NCBI RefSeq assembly: GCF_002019765.1
Contig: NZ_KV917380.1
Coordinates: forward strand, 2,139,486 to 2,203,485
DNA from: Shouchella oshimensis
Lineage (GTDB): Bacteria; Bacillota; Bacilli; Bacillales; Bacillaceae_D
DNA length: 64,000 bases
Reading direction: 5' to 3'
Shown: positions 12,412 through 21,518 of the stretch, piece by piece
How the letters are laid out: every line of letters begins with the position of its first letter
How positions within the stretch are numbered: position 1 is the first letter of the stretch
Position numbers and translations under genes: made by a program
The notes under the pieces: generated by a model
What the model was told of the DNA's origin: nothing
The model's database searches: none
Seen by the model: the letters and a program-made list of their open reading frames with translations, nothing else

Positions 12412-13365
12412 GTGGCAACGTATGAAAAGCAGCATCGTATCGTTTCTATTAAGAGCACAAAACCACAGTTACATAAGCGAATGCTTCGGAATTGGCAACT
12501 TTATTTACTGCTGACACCGACGCTGTTCTATTTCTTAGTATTTAAGTATTATCCAATGTACGGGTTGCAAATCGCGTTTAAAGATTATTTACCAAGCTTA
12601 GGGATTTGGGGAAGCGAGTGGGTAGGTTGGGATCACTTTGTACGATTCTTTCAATCTTATCAATTTTGGGAAATCATAGAAAACACTCTTCTGTTGAGTG
12701 TATATGAATTAGCAGTTGGCTTCCCATTGCCAATCATTCTTGCTCTGATGTTAAACATGCTCATTAGCACAAAATACCGACGCTTTATTCAGACAATTGT
12801 CTATGCCCCTCATTTTATCTCTGTTGTCGTTTTAGTTGGTATCCTCTTTGTTTTTTTGTCACCTTCGAGTGGGTTAATAAATCACCTTATTGTTCTTTTT
12901 GGTGGAGAACCGATCAATTTCATGGCTAGTCCAGAATGGTTTAAAACGCTTTATGTTTTTTCAGGAGTATGGCAAGGAACGGGGTTTGCAGCCATTATTT
13001 ATCTCGCTGCACTTGCAGGGGTTGACCCATCGTTGCATGAAGCAGCAGTCATGGATGGCGCAAGTAAGTTTAAGCGTGTGCTCCACATTGATATACCCGC
13101 AATTATGCCTGTATCGATTATCATGCTCATTCTGGCTCTTGGAAATCTCATGAATCTTGGCTTTGAAAAAGCATTATTGATGCAAACGCCTTTAAATAAA
13201 GAATCCTCAAATATTATTGCCACCTATGTCTATGAAGTCGGTATTCAGCAAGCACAATATAGCTTTGGTACAGCAGTCGGTTTGTTTAATTCTGTCATTA
13301 ATTTAATATTACTAGTTACCGTAAATCAAATTGCCCGTAAGGTATCAGAAAATAGCCTATGGTAG
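12412..13365 (+). CDS. Carbohydrate ABC importer permease, LplB type
   Basis: A 317-residue inner-membrane permease with about six membrane segments after a charged N-terminus. It resembles the LplB/PTS-independent oligosaccharide permeases; near residues 205-225 is the EAA loop (LHEAAVMDGASKFKRVLHID) that contacts the ATPase. The start is GTG (12412), within a purine-rich AAAGGTGGGAGTGAG ribosome site. It is the first gene of the operon, read from the repressor-controlled promoter. No ATPase gene is present in the operon, so a shared MsmX-like ATPase encoded elsewhere probably energises it. Substrate inferred from the GH32 genes. Confidence 0.9.
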   Translation: MATYEKQHRIVSIKSTKPQLHKRMLRNWQLYLLLTPTLFYFLVFKYYPMYGLQIAFKDYLPSLGIWGSEWVGWDHFVRFFQSYQFWEIIENTLLLSVYELAVGFPLPIILALMLNMLISTKYRRFIQTIVYAPHFISVVVLVGILFVFLSPSSGLINHLIVLFGGEPINFMASPEWFKTLYVFSGVWQGTGFAAIIYLAALAGVDPSLHEAAVMDGASKFKRVLHIDIPAIMPVSIIMLILALGNLMNLGFEKALLMQTPLNKESSNIIATYVYEVGIQQAQYSFGTAVGLFNSVINLILLVTVNQIARKVSENSLW

Positions 13366-13381
13366 AGAGGAGCTGAATGAG

Positions 13382-14272
13382 ATGAATTCACTAAATCGAA
13401 CAAAGGGAGACAAAGCATTTGATGCGGTCAATGTGACGCTATTAACAATTGGCTGCTTACTTGTTTTGTATCCGCTCTATTTTATCTTGATTGCTTCTAT
13501 TAGCGACCCAAACCGAATTTTTGCTGGAGACGTACTGTTTTTGCCTAAGGGTATTACATTCGATGGCTATGGGCGTATTTTTAGTGATCCAGGTATTTGG
13601 AATGGATTTAAGAATACGTTCCTCTACTCATCACTTGGAACCACTATTAGTGTGACGCTAACAATAACGGCTGGTTACGCCCTTTCTCGGACAGATTTAG
13701 TTGGACGTAACGTTATAATGATTTTTCTACTTATTACGCTTTTTTTCCATGGAGGCATGATTCCAACATACTTAGTTGTCCGTGACCTTGGAATGGTTAA
13801 CACCATTTGGGCGATGGTTATTCCGAATGCAGTGGGACTATGGAATGTTATTATTTGCAGAACGTTTTTCCAAACCTCTATTCCTAAAGACATGTTAGAA
13901 GCGGCACAAATTGATGGATGCAATGATTTGAAATTTTTTTCGAAAATTGTAGTTCCCCTTTCAAAACCTATAATTGCCGTAATGGTGCTCTTCCACGTTG
14001 TGACGCACTGGAACTCATTTTTTGATGCGCTAATTTATTTAAACAATGACTCACTTTATCCACTGCAATTAATTTTACGTAACTTGCTTATTCAAAGTGA
14101 AGTCTCTAGTCAAATGATTGGCGATATTGAGTCTAATCAGGCGCAGTTAGCTGTAGCAGAACAAATTAAATACGGTGTTATTGTCGTGTCATCCATTCCA
14201 CTTTTACTTTTATATCCATTTTTACAAAAGTATTTTGTGAAAGGTGTCATGATTGGTTCGATAAAGGGTTGA
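13382..14272 (+). CDS. Carbohydrate ABC importer permease, YtcP/LplC type
   Basis: A 296-residue partner permease with six predicted membrane segments. The EAA loop (LEAAQIDGCNDLKFFSKIVV) lies near residues 175-195 and the sequence ends with the family's FVKGVMIGSIKG motif. I take ATG 13382, nine bases after GAGAGGAG, rather than upstream in-frame starts that run into the previous gene. It forms a heterodimer with the preceding LplB-type permease. The order permease, permease, lipoprotein is that of B. subtilis LplB-LplC/YtcP systems, which use a remote ATPase. Confidence 0.9.
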   Translation: MNSLNRTKGDKAFDAVNVTLLTIGCLLVLYPLYFILIASISDPNRIFAGDVLFLPKGITFDGYGRIFSDPGIWNGFKNTFLYSSLGTTISVTLTITAGYALSRTDLVGRNVIMIFLLITLFFHGGMIPTYLVVRDLGMVNTIWAMVIPNAVGLWNVIICRTFFQTSIPKDMLEAAQIDGCNDLKFFSKIVVPLSKPIIAVMVLFHVVTHWNSFFDALIYLNNDSLYPLQLILRNLLIQSEVSSQMIGDIESNQAQLAVAEQIKYGVIVVSSIPLLLLYPFLQKYFVKGVMIGSIKG

Positions 14273-14290
14273 TAAAAGGGGGATAAGAAG

Positions 14291-15895
14291 ATGAAAAACA
14301 GGATTAGCTTCACATGTGTAGCAACACTTGCGTTAGTAGCTTGTAATGGTAGTGAAACGACAGGAGACGAGAATAAGAATGCAGAGCGTGTGGATTTTCA
14401 CGAAGAGGGGTTGCCGCTAGTAGACGATGGAGTAGATGTTTCCTTAACCTTTGTTTCACCAAAATCTACACTCGCACCAGACTTTGATGAGATGAGGATC
14501 TTTCAGCGATTAGAAGAAGAGACGAATGTGACGATAAACTGGAATAACATTCCGGGTGATGGCTATGTGGAACGAAAGAATTTAATGCTTGCCAGTAATG
14601 ATTTGCCAGATGCCTTCTACAACGCTGGCTTTAGTGATTATGACCTCGTTCGATACGGTAGGGACGGAGCCATCATTCCGTTAGAAGGACTCATTGAAGA
14701 GTATGCACCAAACTTGCAATCGATTTTAGATGCTCGCCCTGAATTACTTGCTGTTTTAACTGCTCCAGACGGTCATATTTACTCATTGCCAAGGGTAGAA
14801 GAAATGGGTCTCGTTCCATTCGCTAATTTTACCGTGATTAATCAAGCGTGGTTAGATAAAGTTGGCCTCGACCAACCTGATACGTTGGATGAATTAAAAG
14901 AAGCTTTACGGGCTTTTCGAGAACAAGACGTGAACGGCAGCGGTTCGACTGATGAAGTGTTAAGCTTAACACCAAATGATGGCTTTCAAGGTTACTTAGG
15001 CGACTTTTTTGCAGCTTTCGGTCTTCCTGATAATCCGAATAAGCTTGTTGTCAAAGACCAAGAGGTCATATTTACTGCTATTCAAGAAGAGTACAAGGAA
15101 GCCATCGTTTATTTTCATGAATGGTTTAAAGAAGGTCTCATCGATCAGGAAGTTTTCACTCAAGATACTGGCCAATTTCTCGCTAAGGGAAAACAAGATC
15201 CAAATCCACTTGGCGCTTTCTTATTCTGGGAAATTGAATCCGTTGTGGGTCTTGATCGTGCAGATGATTACACTCTACTTGGGCCGCTAGAAGGCCCTAA
15301 TGGACATCGGATGTATGGTCGATCGAACCATCAAGAGCATCATCGAAGTGCCTTTGTTATGACATCTGCAAATGAAAATCCAGAACTAACGATGCGCTGG
15401 GTTGATCAACTTTATGATCCAACGTTGTCTGCCCAAATTAATTGGGGTCCAATTGGTGACATTTATGAAGAAGATGAAAATGGCATGCTTGTAAACATCG
15501 ATTTGCCAGAAGGAACGACGATGGGAGAATACCGAGAGCGGGTAGCACCAATGGGTCCATCTGTCGTTTTGGAAGAACACTTTGGCACCATAGTCGATAT
15601 GGAACCACGAGCCAAGCAACGTTTAAAAGATATTGAGAGTTATTATAGTGAGTACATTTGGGAAGAAAATTATCCAAATGTATTTATGACGGAGGAAGAG
15701 TTGGATCGATTAAATTACATTGAAACCGATATTATGGACTTAGTGAATCGGAATTATGCCCGCTGGCTAATGGAGGGTGGCGTAGAAGATGAGTGGGATG
15801 CGTATGTAAATCAACTTAACGAAATGGGACTTGAAGAAGTAATGTCTATTCGACAAGAGGCATTCAATCGATTCCATCGTCAAGTTCCTGATTGA
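14291..15895 (+). CDS. Sugar-binding lipoprotein of the ABC importer, LplA type
   Basis: A 534-residue extracellular solute-binding lipoprotein. The signal peptide ends in the lipobox ALVAC with lipidation at Cys18, followed by an acidic flexible linker. Size and motifs (LPDAFYNAGF, then a long C-terminal lobe) fit the large LplA/YtcQ group that binds oligosaccharides. It would hand fructo-oligosaccharides or sucrose to the two permeases encoded just upstream. The 18-base gap and AAAAGGGGGAT ribosome site show operon membership, and its end overlaps the ribosome site of the next gene. Acidic residues are frequent, as in surface proteins of alkaliphiles. Confidence 0.9.
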   Translation: MKNRISFTCVATLALVACNGSETTGDENKNAERVDFHEEGLPLVDDGVDVSLTFVSPKSTLAPDFDEMRIFQRLEEETNVTINWNNIPGDGYVERKNLMLASNDLPDAFYNAGFSDYDLVRYGRDGAIIPLEGLIEEYAPNLQSILDARPELLAVLTAPDGHIYSLPRVEEMGLVPFANFTVINQAWLDKVGLDQPDTLDELKEALRAFREQDVNGSGSTDEVLSLTPNDGFQGYLGDFFAAFGLPDNPNKLVVKDQEVIFTAIQEEYKEAIVYFHEWFKEGLIDQEVFTQDTGQFLAKGKQDPNPLGAFLFWEIESVVGLDRADDYTLLGPLEGPNGHRMYGRSNHQEHHRSAFVMTSANENPELTMRWVDQLYDPTLSAQINWGPIGDIYEEDENGMLVNIDLPEGTTMGEYRERVAPMGPSVVLEEHFGTIVDMEPRAKQRLKDIESYYSEYIWEENYPNVFMTEEELDRLNYIETDIMDLVNRNYARWLMEGGVEDEWDAYVNQLNEMGLEEVMSIRQEAFNRFHRQVPD

Positions 15896-15906
15896 GAGGG
15901 GAATTT

Positions 15907-17730
15907 ATGCGTCTACTAACACTTATCATTTCCCTCGTTTTTCTCGCTAGCTGTAAAGTGAATGGAGAGGAGGTGGATACAATGATTCATCCATTAAGTG
16001 ATGACAAAACATATTATACAGAGCCTTACCGTCCACAGTTTCATTTCTCGTCTCCAACTGGAAATTTAGCTGACCCCAACGGACTCGTTTATTATGAAGG
16101 AGAATATCATTTGTTCCATCAAAAGAATGGGACGTGGGCACATGCAATAAGTAGCGATTTACTTCATTGGAACCATATGCCAATTGCATTAGAGCACGAT
16201 GAACTTGGTCAGGCGCTTTCCGGAAGTGTCGTTGTTGATGAAGAAGATTCTTCTGGCTTGTTTGAAGGAAAAGCCGGACTTGTTGCTCTATATACGAATA
16301 CAGAGGGCGGAGAAGCTCAGTCTATTGCGTACAGTCAAGATAATGGTCGAACGTGGGAGCGCTATGGTGAAAATCCGGTCATTCAAAACCCAGGTATAAA
16401 AGATTTTCGAGACCCGAAAGTGTTCTGGCACAACGAAACGTCACAATGGGTGATGGTCGTGTCTACAGATAAGTCCGTTACGTTTTATCAATCACAAAAT
16501 TTAATTGATTGGACGTACGCCAGTCGCTTTGGTGATGGTGAAGGCTCCCATGTAGCTGTTTGGGAGTGCCCGGATCTTTTTCGCTTACCTGTAGATGGAA
16601 ATACCGAAAATGAGAAATGGGTACTTCATGTGAGTGTCGGTGATAACGAAGAAACAAATGGTTCAACAGCTCAGTATTTTATTGGTGAATTTGATGGCAC
16701 TACATTTACAAACGATCATGATCCAGAAGAGGTGCTGATTACAGACTATGGCCAAGATTTTTATGCGGCACAAACATTTTCAAATACAGAAAACGATAAA
16801 GTGATTTGGCTTGGATGGATGGCAAATTGGCGCTATCCGTATCAATCACCTACTGATCCTTGGATGGGTGCCATGTCCATTCCAAGAGAATTAAGTTTAG
16901 TTACAAATGATCAAGGGGAGGTTCGCCTTTTTCAACATCCGATTCATTGGCTAGATGATCTATCAGCTAAACAGGAGCCGCTTCAAACATTCCATGTGAG
17001 TGAGGAGAAAGCTTTACCATTAAAGGTCTCAGGTACAACCTATCGGTATGAAGCAACCGTTAGATGGGATGAATTGACTGAGTTTGGCGTGCGACTAAGA
17101 CATGGAGATGGAATGGAGTCACTTATCGGTTTTGATGCAGCGTACGATAAACTATTTCTTGATCGAACAAATGCTGGATTAGAAACGATTGTTGATCGTC
17201 ATGGTGAGCCGTTTCCATTTGGTAGACGTTATGAAACGGATTATAGAGCGAGCAGAGGAGAATTGAAACTCACCGCATTAGTTGATGAATCCTCTATTGA
17301 GTTATTCATAAATGATGGTGAACTTGTTTTTACATCTCTTATCTACACAGATCCTACGAATGATGGGATTGAGTGGTATGCTGATGGGGGTACCATCCAT
17401 GTATCTGATTCTACTTTTACGTATTTTCATAATGTCTGGAGACAACCAGTAGAAGAAGGAGCATTTGAGCGACTTGTGACCAACGTGAATCAAGCTCGTT
17501 TGAAAGTAGGAGAGTATTTGCCCCTCTCTGCTGCTCACAAGCCTGATTACGAAGAGGCTAGCGGTGAAACCTTAAACTGGAAAAGCTTAGATAGTAACAT
17601 CGTCGACATTCGTAATGAAACCGATGGAGGGGTAGTCATTAAAGCTCTAAACGAAGGCGTTACAGAGATTGTTGTAACAAACGAATCACAAGGACTAGAA
17701 AAAACAATCCGACTTTTTATTACCAAATAG
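15907..17730 (+). CDS. Lipoprotein glycoside hydrolase family 32 (exo-fructanase/levanase type) with Ig-like tail
   Basis: A 607-residue lipid-anchored enzyme: lipobox FLASC with lipidation at Cys16. The GH32 five-bladed propeller carries NLADPNG (Asp56 as nucleophile; the usual Asn before it is Ala), FRDPK (168-170 RDP, stabiliser) and ECPDLF with Glu220 as acid/base. A beta-sandwich follows to about 515, then about 85 residues resembling a bacterial Ig-like (BIG2) domain (TLNWKSLDSNIVDI, VTEIVVTN). It should release fructose from levan, inulin or sucrose outside the membrane, next to the importer. I chose ATG 15907, after GAGAGGGG, over an in-frame TTG at 15892. Confidence 0.88.
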   Translation: MRLLTLIISLVFLASCKVNGEEVDTMIHPLSDDKTYYTEPYRPQFHFSSPTGNLADPNGLVYYEGEYHLFHQKNGTWAHAISSDLLHWNHMPIALEHDELGQALSGSVVVDEEDSSGLFEGKAGLVALYTNTEGGEAQSIAYSQDNGRTWERYGENPVIQNPGIKDFRDPKVFWHNETSQWVMVVSTDKSVTFYQSQNLIDWTYASRFGDGEGSHVAVWECPDLFRLPVDGNTENEKWVLHVSVGDNEETNGSTAQYFIGEFDGTTFTNDHDPEEVLITDYGQDFYAAQTFSNTENDKVIWLGWMANWRYPYQSPTDPWMGAMSIPRELSLVTNDQGEVRLFQHPIHWLDDLSAKQEPLQTFHVSEEKALPLKVSGTTYRYEATVRWDELTEFGVRLRHGDGMESLIGFDAAYDKLFLDRTNAGLETIVDRHGEPFPFGRRYETDYRASRGELKLTALVDESSIELFINDGELVFTSLIYTDPTNDGIEWYADGGTIHVSDSTFTYFHNVWRQPVEEGAFERLVTNVNQARLKVGEYLPLSAAHKPDYEEASGETLNWKSLDSNIVDIRNETDGGVVIKALNEGVTEIVVTNESQGLEKTIRLFITK

Positions 17731-17743
17731 GAGGACCTGTCAT

Positions 17744-19228
17744 TTGAAGCATGTTAAAGAATTAAAAAGCCACGCTGACCGCGTAAAAGAAGCTACAGAG
17801 TTTGTTCATACAAGAGATTTATCACAAGCAACCTATCGACTGGGATACCATCTGATGGCACCATCAGGTTGGATGAATGACCCAAACGGACTTATTTATT
17901 TTAACAATCAATACCATGCGTTTTATCAGCATCACCCTTATGACCCGACGCATGGTCCGATGCATTGGGGTCATGCTATAAGTGATGACTTAGTTAACTG
18001 GAACCATTTACCAATTGCCCTTGCTCCAGGAGATAGGTACGACCAAAGTGGTTGTTTTTCCGGTAGTGCAGTTGATGACAACGGTGTTCTTACCTTACTA
18101 TATACTGGCCACAATGTGATAAACAGAGAAAGAGATACATTTTATCAAAATCAAAATGTGGCTCGTAGTATTGACGGAATTCATTTTGAAAAAAGCAGCC
18201 AAAACCCTGTTATTCCAAGTCAACCTGAAGGTATGCAACACCATTTTCGAGACCCAAAAGTATGGAAAGAAAACGGAAGCTGGAAGATGGTTGTCGGTTC
18301 AACAGAAGATGAGCGTGGTCAAGTGTTACTCTATCAATCTGATCAATTAGAAACCTGGTCGTATGAAGGAGTATTAGCGAAGCATAACGGTGGAAATGAA
18401 GGCTATATGTGGGAATGTCCAGATTTCTTCCCACTAGGTGATGAGCATGTTCTATTGCTTTCACCACAAGGAATTCAAACAGAAGGCGACCGATATCAGA
18501 ACCACCATCAAACTGGATATTTCGTTGGTCATTACAAAAAAAATCAATTTGAAAGAGGACCATTTAAAGAACTTGATTACGGACACGATTTTTATGCTGT
18601 GCAAACGTTTCTAGATGGGAAAAACAGAAGAATAGCGATAGGCTGGATGGACATGTGGGAATCACCTATGCCAAGTCAAAAGGAAGGCTGGGCTGGTGCA
18701 TTTACACTTCCGAGGGAGTTACTGTTAATAAACGGGCATCTTTATATGAAGCCAGTAGATGAATTAGTGGCATTACGAGAGACAGAAATCAAACTTCCGT
18801 CTAGAAACATTGCCAACTCTTGGTCACTTCCTCTACAAGGGCAGAAAATCGAACTAGTACTTGCCATTAACCTTTCGCAAACCAATGCAAAAGGGTTTGG
18901 ATTGAAGCTTGCCCAAGCAGAGGACGGAAGTGAAGAAACAGTCCTTTTCTTTAATGCTGAGACAAAGACTGTGACTCTTGATCGTTCACGAGCTGGGGAA
19001 GGTGTTACAGGAAAAAGAACAGCACCGATTTCGTGGAATGATCAGCTGCACATACAACTCTTTTTAGACCGCTCTTCTATCGAAGTTTTTCTCAATGATG
19101 GAGAGACGGTCCTCACTAGTCGGATCTATCCGAGAGAGACAAGTAGAGGGGCTGAATTATTTACACTTAATGGTGACGTCCAGCTTGAAGATAGTGTAGG
19201 CTATGTATTAAAAACTGTCATCGTGTAA
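17744..19228 (+). CDS. Cytoplasmic beta-fructosidase (GH32, sucrase/sucrose-6-phosphate hydrolase type)
   Basis: A 494-residue GH32 enzyme without signal peptide. Catalytic motifs are WMNDPNG (nucleophile Asp46), FRDPK (169-171) and ECPDFF (Glu224). It resembles SacA/ScrB, which usually hydrolyse sucrose 6-phosphate, but no PTS is present and the co-transcribed ABC importer brings in unphosphorylated sugar. Sucrose or short fructo-oligosaccharides are therefore the likelier substrates. The start is TTG 17744, nine bases after a perfect AGGAGG that overlaps the previous stop. It is the last gene of the operon and is followed by a strong terminator. Confidence 0.9.
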   Translation: MKHVKELKSHADRVKEATEFVHTRDLSQATYRLGYHLMAPSGWMNDPNGLIYFNNQYHAFYQHHPYDPTHGPMHWGHAISDDLVNWNHLPIALAPGDRYDQSGCFSGSAVDDNGVLTLLYTGHNVINRERDTFYQNQNVARSIDGIHFEKSSQNPVIPSQPEGMQHHFRDPKVWKENGSWKMVVGSTEDERGQVLLYQSDQLETWSYEGVLAKHNGGNEGYMWECPDFFPLGDEHVLLLSPQGIQTEGDRYQNHHQTGYFVGHYKKNQFERGPFKELDYGHDFYAVQTFLDGKNRRIAIGWMDMWESPMPSQKEGWAGAFTLPRELLLINGHLYMKPVDELVALRETEIKLPSRNIANSWSLPLQGQKIELVLAINLSQTNAKGFGLKLAQAEDGSEETVLFFNAETKTVTLDRSRAGEGVTGKRTAPISWNDQLHIQLFLDRSSIEVFLNDGETVLTSRIYPRETSRGAELFTLNGDVQLEDSVGYVLKTVIV

Positions 19229-19274
19229 GTAAAGTAGCAAAGCGGCATTTTGCTGCTTTGCTACTTTACTTTTT
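19229..19274. terminator. Terminator after the GH32 operon, probably bidirectional
   Basis: Perfect 15-base arms GTAAAGTAGCAAAGC and GCTTTGCTACTTTAC with an 11-base loop and a T run. The right arm contains the stop codon of the convergent minus-strand gene. Confidence 0.9.
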
Positions 19275-19785
19275 CCATTCTTATGTTTTTTTCGATCTTC
19301 AAGGCAATGATGTCACATGTTTTCAATGCCCAACGATAATGTTGGAACGTATTTGCAGCAAAGTAGGTATAGAGATCACTCGATTTTGTCCATTTAAAGT
19401 GCTTTTTTGTTGTTAACTCTTCATTGGTATGACAGTCAATTAAACGTATAACTCTTGCATGACTTAGCTTGAGTTTTTTTAATGCGTGATGTAGAGTGAC
19501 GTCTTGATAGTTTGTCCATATTTGCTGATTGAGTAGAGCAAGATCACGCCACTTATAGCCAGGTGCTGGCATAGCAGGTAAATCCCCATCCATTCCTTCT
19601 CGATACCACCGCTCTAGCATGGCTTGCCATTCACACACATGCATCAGCACATCACGAAAATTTTTATCCCGTTGGTCTGCTTCTATGGATAAAGACCTTT
19701 TTCTTGTCGGTATCGAGTTTATTCGATTAAGTAGAGCTGCTAACGTCGTTTCACATTCTTCCAGTAACATTTCTTTTTTATTCAT
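19261..19785 (-). CDS. ClbS/DfsB-family four-helix protein (DUF1706)
   Basis: About 174 residues, all-helical, no signal or membrane segment. It fits the ClbS/DfsB (DUF1706) family within the DinB-like four-helix superfamily: NFRDVLMHVCEW carries the conserved His, and the GYKWRDLALLNQQIW segment and C-terminal FAANTFQHYRWA are typical. ClbS protects against colibactin by opening its cyclopropane; most homologues, this one included, have no known substrate. I chose ATG 19785, which follows GGTGGAGG, over an upstream in-frame ATG inside the ribosome site region. It converges on the GH32 operon and shares its terminator. Confidence 0.75.
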   Translation of the reverse strand: MNKKEMLLEECETTLAALLNRINSIPTRKRSLSIEADQRDKNFRDVLMHVCEWQAMLERWYREGMDGDLPAMPAPGYKWRDLALLNQQIWTNYQDVTLHHALKKLKLSHARVIRLIDCHTNEELTTKKHFKWTKSSDLYTYFAANTFQHYRWALKTCDIIALKIEKNIRMEKVK

Positions 19786-19871
19786 TCGTCTAAACACCTC
19801 CACCTTAACTTGCAAGCAGTCGTTTAACTATTCTAAAAAAACAAAAGGTAAGAAGCCATGACCACTAAGAA

Positions 19872-20036
19872 TTATCGATTTCGACTAACCGCGTGATAGA
19901 CTTGAACCGTTTTTTTCGTAAGATTAGAAAAGAATTCTTGGAAAAGCTTATTCGAAATGACTCTTATGAATCGAAAGAAAATCACGATGCACGCAATCAT
20001 CAGTAAAAGAGAAAAACCTAATTGTATACCTTCCAT
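19872..20036 (-). CDS. Small single-pass membrane protein, 54 residues
   Basis: An ORF of 55 codons including the stop with AAGGTGAT six bases before its ATG. Residues 4-22 are strongly hydrophobic (IQLGFSLLLMIACIVIFF) and the rest is basic and helical (RFIRVISNKLFQEFF). The length, ribosome site and membrane-plus-basic pattern look like real small membrane proteins. No family is recognised. It stands alone, upstream of the ClbS-like gene on the same strand. Confidence 0.5.
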   Translation of the reverse strand: MEGIQLGFSLLLMIACIVIFFRFIRVISNKLFQEFFSNLTKKTVQVYHAVSRNR

Positions 20037-20359
20037 AATCCATCACCTTGACCCTTCGCATGAAGTCCCATCTCGTTGCATGGTTATTTGAAAACTATTC
20101 GTATAGTGAACCGTACTGCTACTATGTAAATGATATCAAAGAATCGGCTGTAAAAAAAGACCAGAAAAAGAGCAGAATTGACTCGATATGATAGTCTAAG
20201 CCTTTTTAACGTTCAACTAAGATGACAGTTGCAACCAATGAAAATAAATCATACTCAACCAGCAGAAGACTTTAAATAAACAACGTCCAAACGACCCTTT
20301 CACTTGAATAAAACCGGTATTCCTCATATGATTTACTTAGCCTGCGAAAGGAGGCGAGT

Positions 20360-20494
20360 ATGGGACAGACAAACAAAGAGAGTTTATTTCTTCTGATTAA
20401 AGATTTTGAGAAGAAACTCAACAGACCTTTAAAGAGGGCAGAGATTACGTTACTTAAATCAATGCTAAGTAAAAAAACGAAATCTCAAAACTAG
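20360..20494 (+). CDS. Small basic helical protein, 44 residues
   Basis: ATG 20360 follows a near-ideal AAAGGAGG with five bases between. The product (MGQTNKESLFLLIKDFEKKL, then a basic helix ending KKTKSQN) is lysine-rich and predicted to be two helices, without a signal peptide. The ribosome site is the best evidence that it is expressed. It is isolated between minus-strand genes. I recognise no family; it is not a clear match to Sda or other small sporulation proteins. Confidence 0.5.
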   Translation: MGQTNKESLFLLIKDFEKKLNRPLKRAEITLLKSMLSKKTKSQN

Positions 20495-20602
20495 CGTATA
20501 GCCACTTCGCTATCTCTTATCTGTTCCATACTATATATATAAAAGCTGAATACAGGCGACTCAGTAACGCAATAAAAGAAGTTGCTATTTCCCGAATATT
20601 AT

Positions 20603-20728
20603 TTGAATAAAAAGGGTTTCATCCTAACAAGTGATGCAACACCTCATTCAGATGAAAAGCCAAACGGAATAGGGAAGTTTGGTATGATTGGGGATTATAC
20701 GAATACAGCAACGTTTCATGATCGATGA
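20603..20728 (+). pseudogene. Possible gene fragment with coding-like composition
   Basis: A 41-codon open stretch that reads like the end of a protein (GFILTSDATPHSDEKPNGIG, then FGMIGDYTNTATFHDR) but has only a TTG and no ribosome site. It may be a leftover of a larger gene whose upstream part is lost. No family is recognised. Confidence 0.2.
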
Positions 20729-20739
20729 AATAGGCATGA

Positions 20740-21348
20740 TCACTTAACGACTATATTGCCATTACGAATGAAAAGAGCTTGATGATTTGAGATGGGTAAA
20801 AGGTCTAATTTTGAATAATAGTGCTCAATCATTTTTTCTATTGCTTCATTAAAATAAGGGTGTCCAAAGTGAGGAATAGGGTATTGATGAATCTGATTAA
20901 GCCCTGTGAAATTAGCAAGGGTAGGGGCCTTGGACTTATTGTCCATAAACGCCACATATTCAATATTTGGAGACATAATAATTGATCCAGCTGATTCACC
21001 AATATATAGTTTTCCTTTTTTCATCTGTTCAATAATCAATTTGTCTGAACCAGTCTTAAGCAATTCCTGCAGTAAATAAAAGGTATTGCCTCCAGATACA
21101 TATATATAATCATTTCTAGATAGTTTCTTTTCAATTTCTGTAGCTGGGGCATGAGATATATCAAGAATATCTACCGTTATACCTAGCTGTTTAAATGCTA
21201 CTTTTGCAGAATCTACATAATGTGTAATCAATTCAGGAGCGCTCGCAGTTGGAATAAATGTTACGGCCTTTCCACTGGGATCTTCTTTAATAAATTCACG
21301 AAATAGATGGACCACATCTGCAAATGATGAGGCTAAGAACATGTTCAT
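20740..21348 (-). CDS. Peptidase S51 / type 1 glutamine amidotransferase-like protein
   Basis: A 202-residue cytoplasmic protein of the S51 (aspartyl dipeptidase, PepE-like) family. The nucleophile elbow is GESAGS, preceded by VSGGNTF and followed by ISNHQALF, which are family signatures; the N-terminus MNMFLASSFADV is typical. The family cleaves dipeptides with N-terminal Asp, but close homologues are mostly uncharacterised. I chose ATG 21348, ten bases after AGGAG. Longer in-frame starts add a hydrophobic extension that crosses the terminator at 21454-21486, so they are unlikely. It is monocistronic. Confidence 0.82.
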   Translation of the reverse strand: MNMFLASSFADVVHLFREFIKEDPSGKAVTFIPTASAPELITHYVDSAKVAFKQLGITVDILDISHAPATEIEKKLSRNDYIYVSGGNTFYLLQELLKTGSDKLIIEQMKKGKLYIGESAGSIIMSPNIEYVAFMDNKSKAPTLANFTGLNQIHQYPIPHFGHPYFNEAIEKMIEHYYSKLDLLPISNHQALFIRNGNIVVK

Positions 21349-21453
21349 TGCAATCAAACTCCTAAAGTTATTTATAAGAACGTATGATCTTATTATAAGA
21401 AAAAATATCTGTAGAATCAACTGCCGCGTTAAAAACATACTTACACCCATAAA

Positions 21454-21486
21454 GAATAACCAAAGCAAAATCCGCTTTGGTTATTC
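21454..21486 (-). terminator. Terminator of the minus-strand membrane-protein gene
   Basis: Perfect 13-base arms GAATAACCAAAGC and GCTTTGGTTATTC around a short loop. On the minus strand it follows the gene ending at 21519; the U-rich tail is modest (TTTAT). Confidence 0.75.
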
Positions 21487-21518
21487 CTGATCGTTAATGA
21501 ATAAGTAAATTTGAATGA

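Noticed and set aside
21348-21468. Longer start for the peptidase S51 gene
   Set aside because: It would cross the terminator at 21454-21486; the ribosome site points to 21348.
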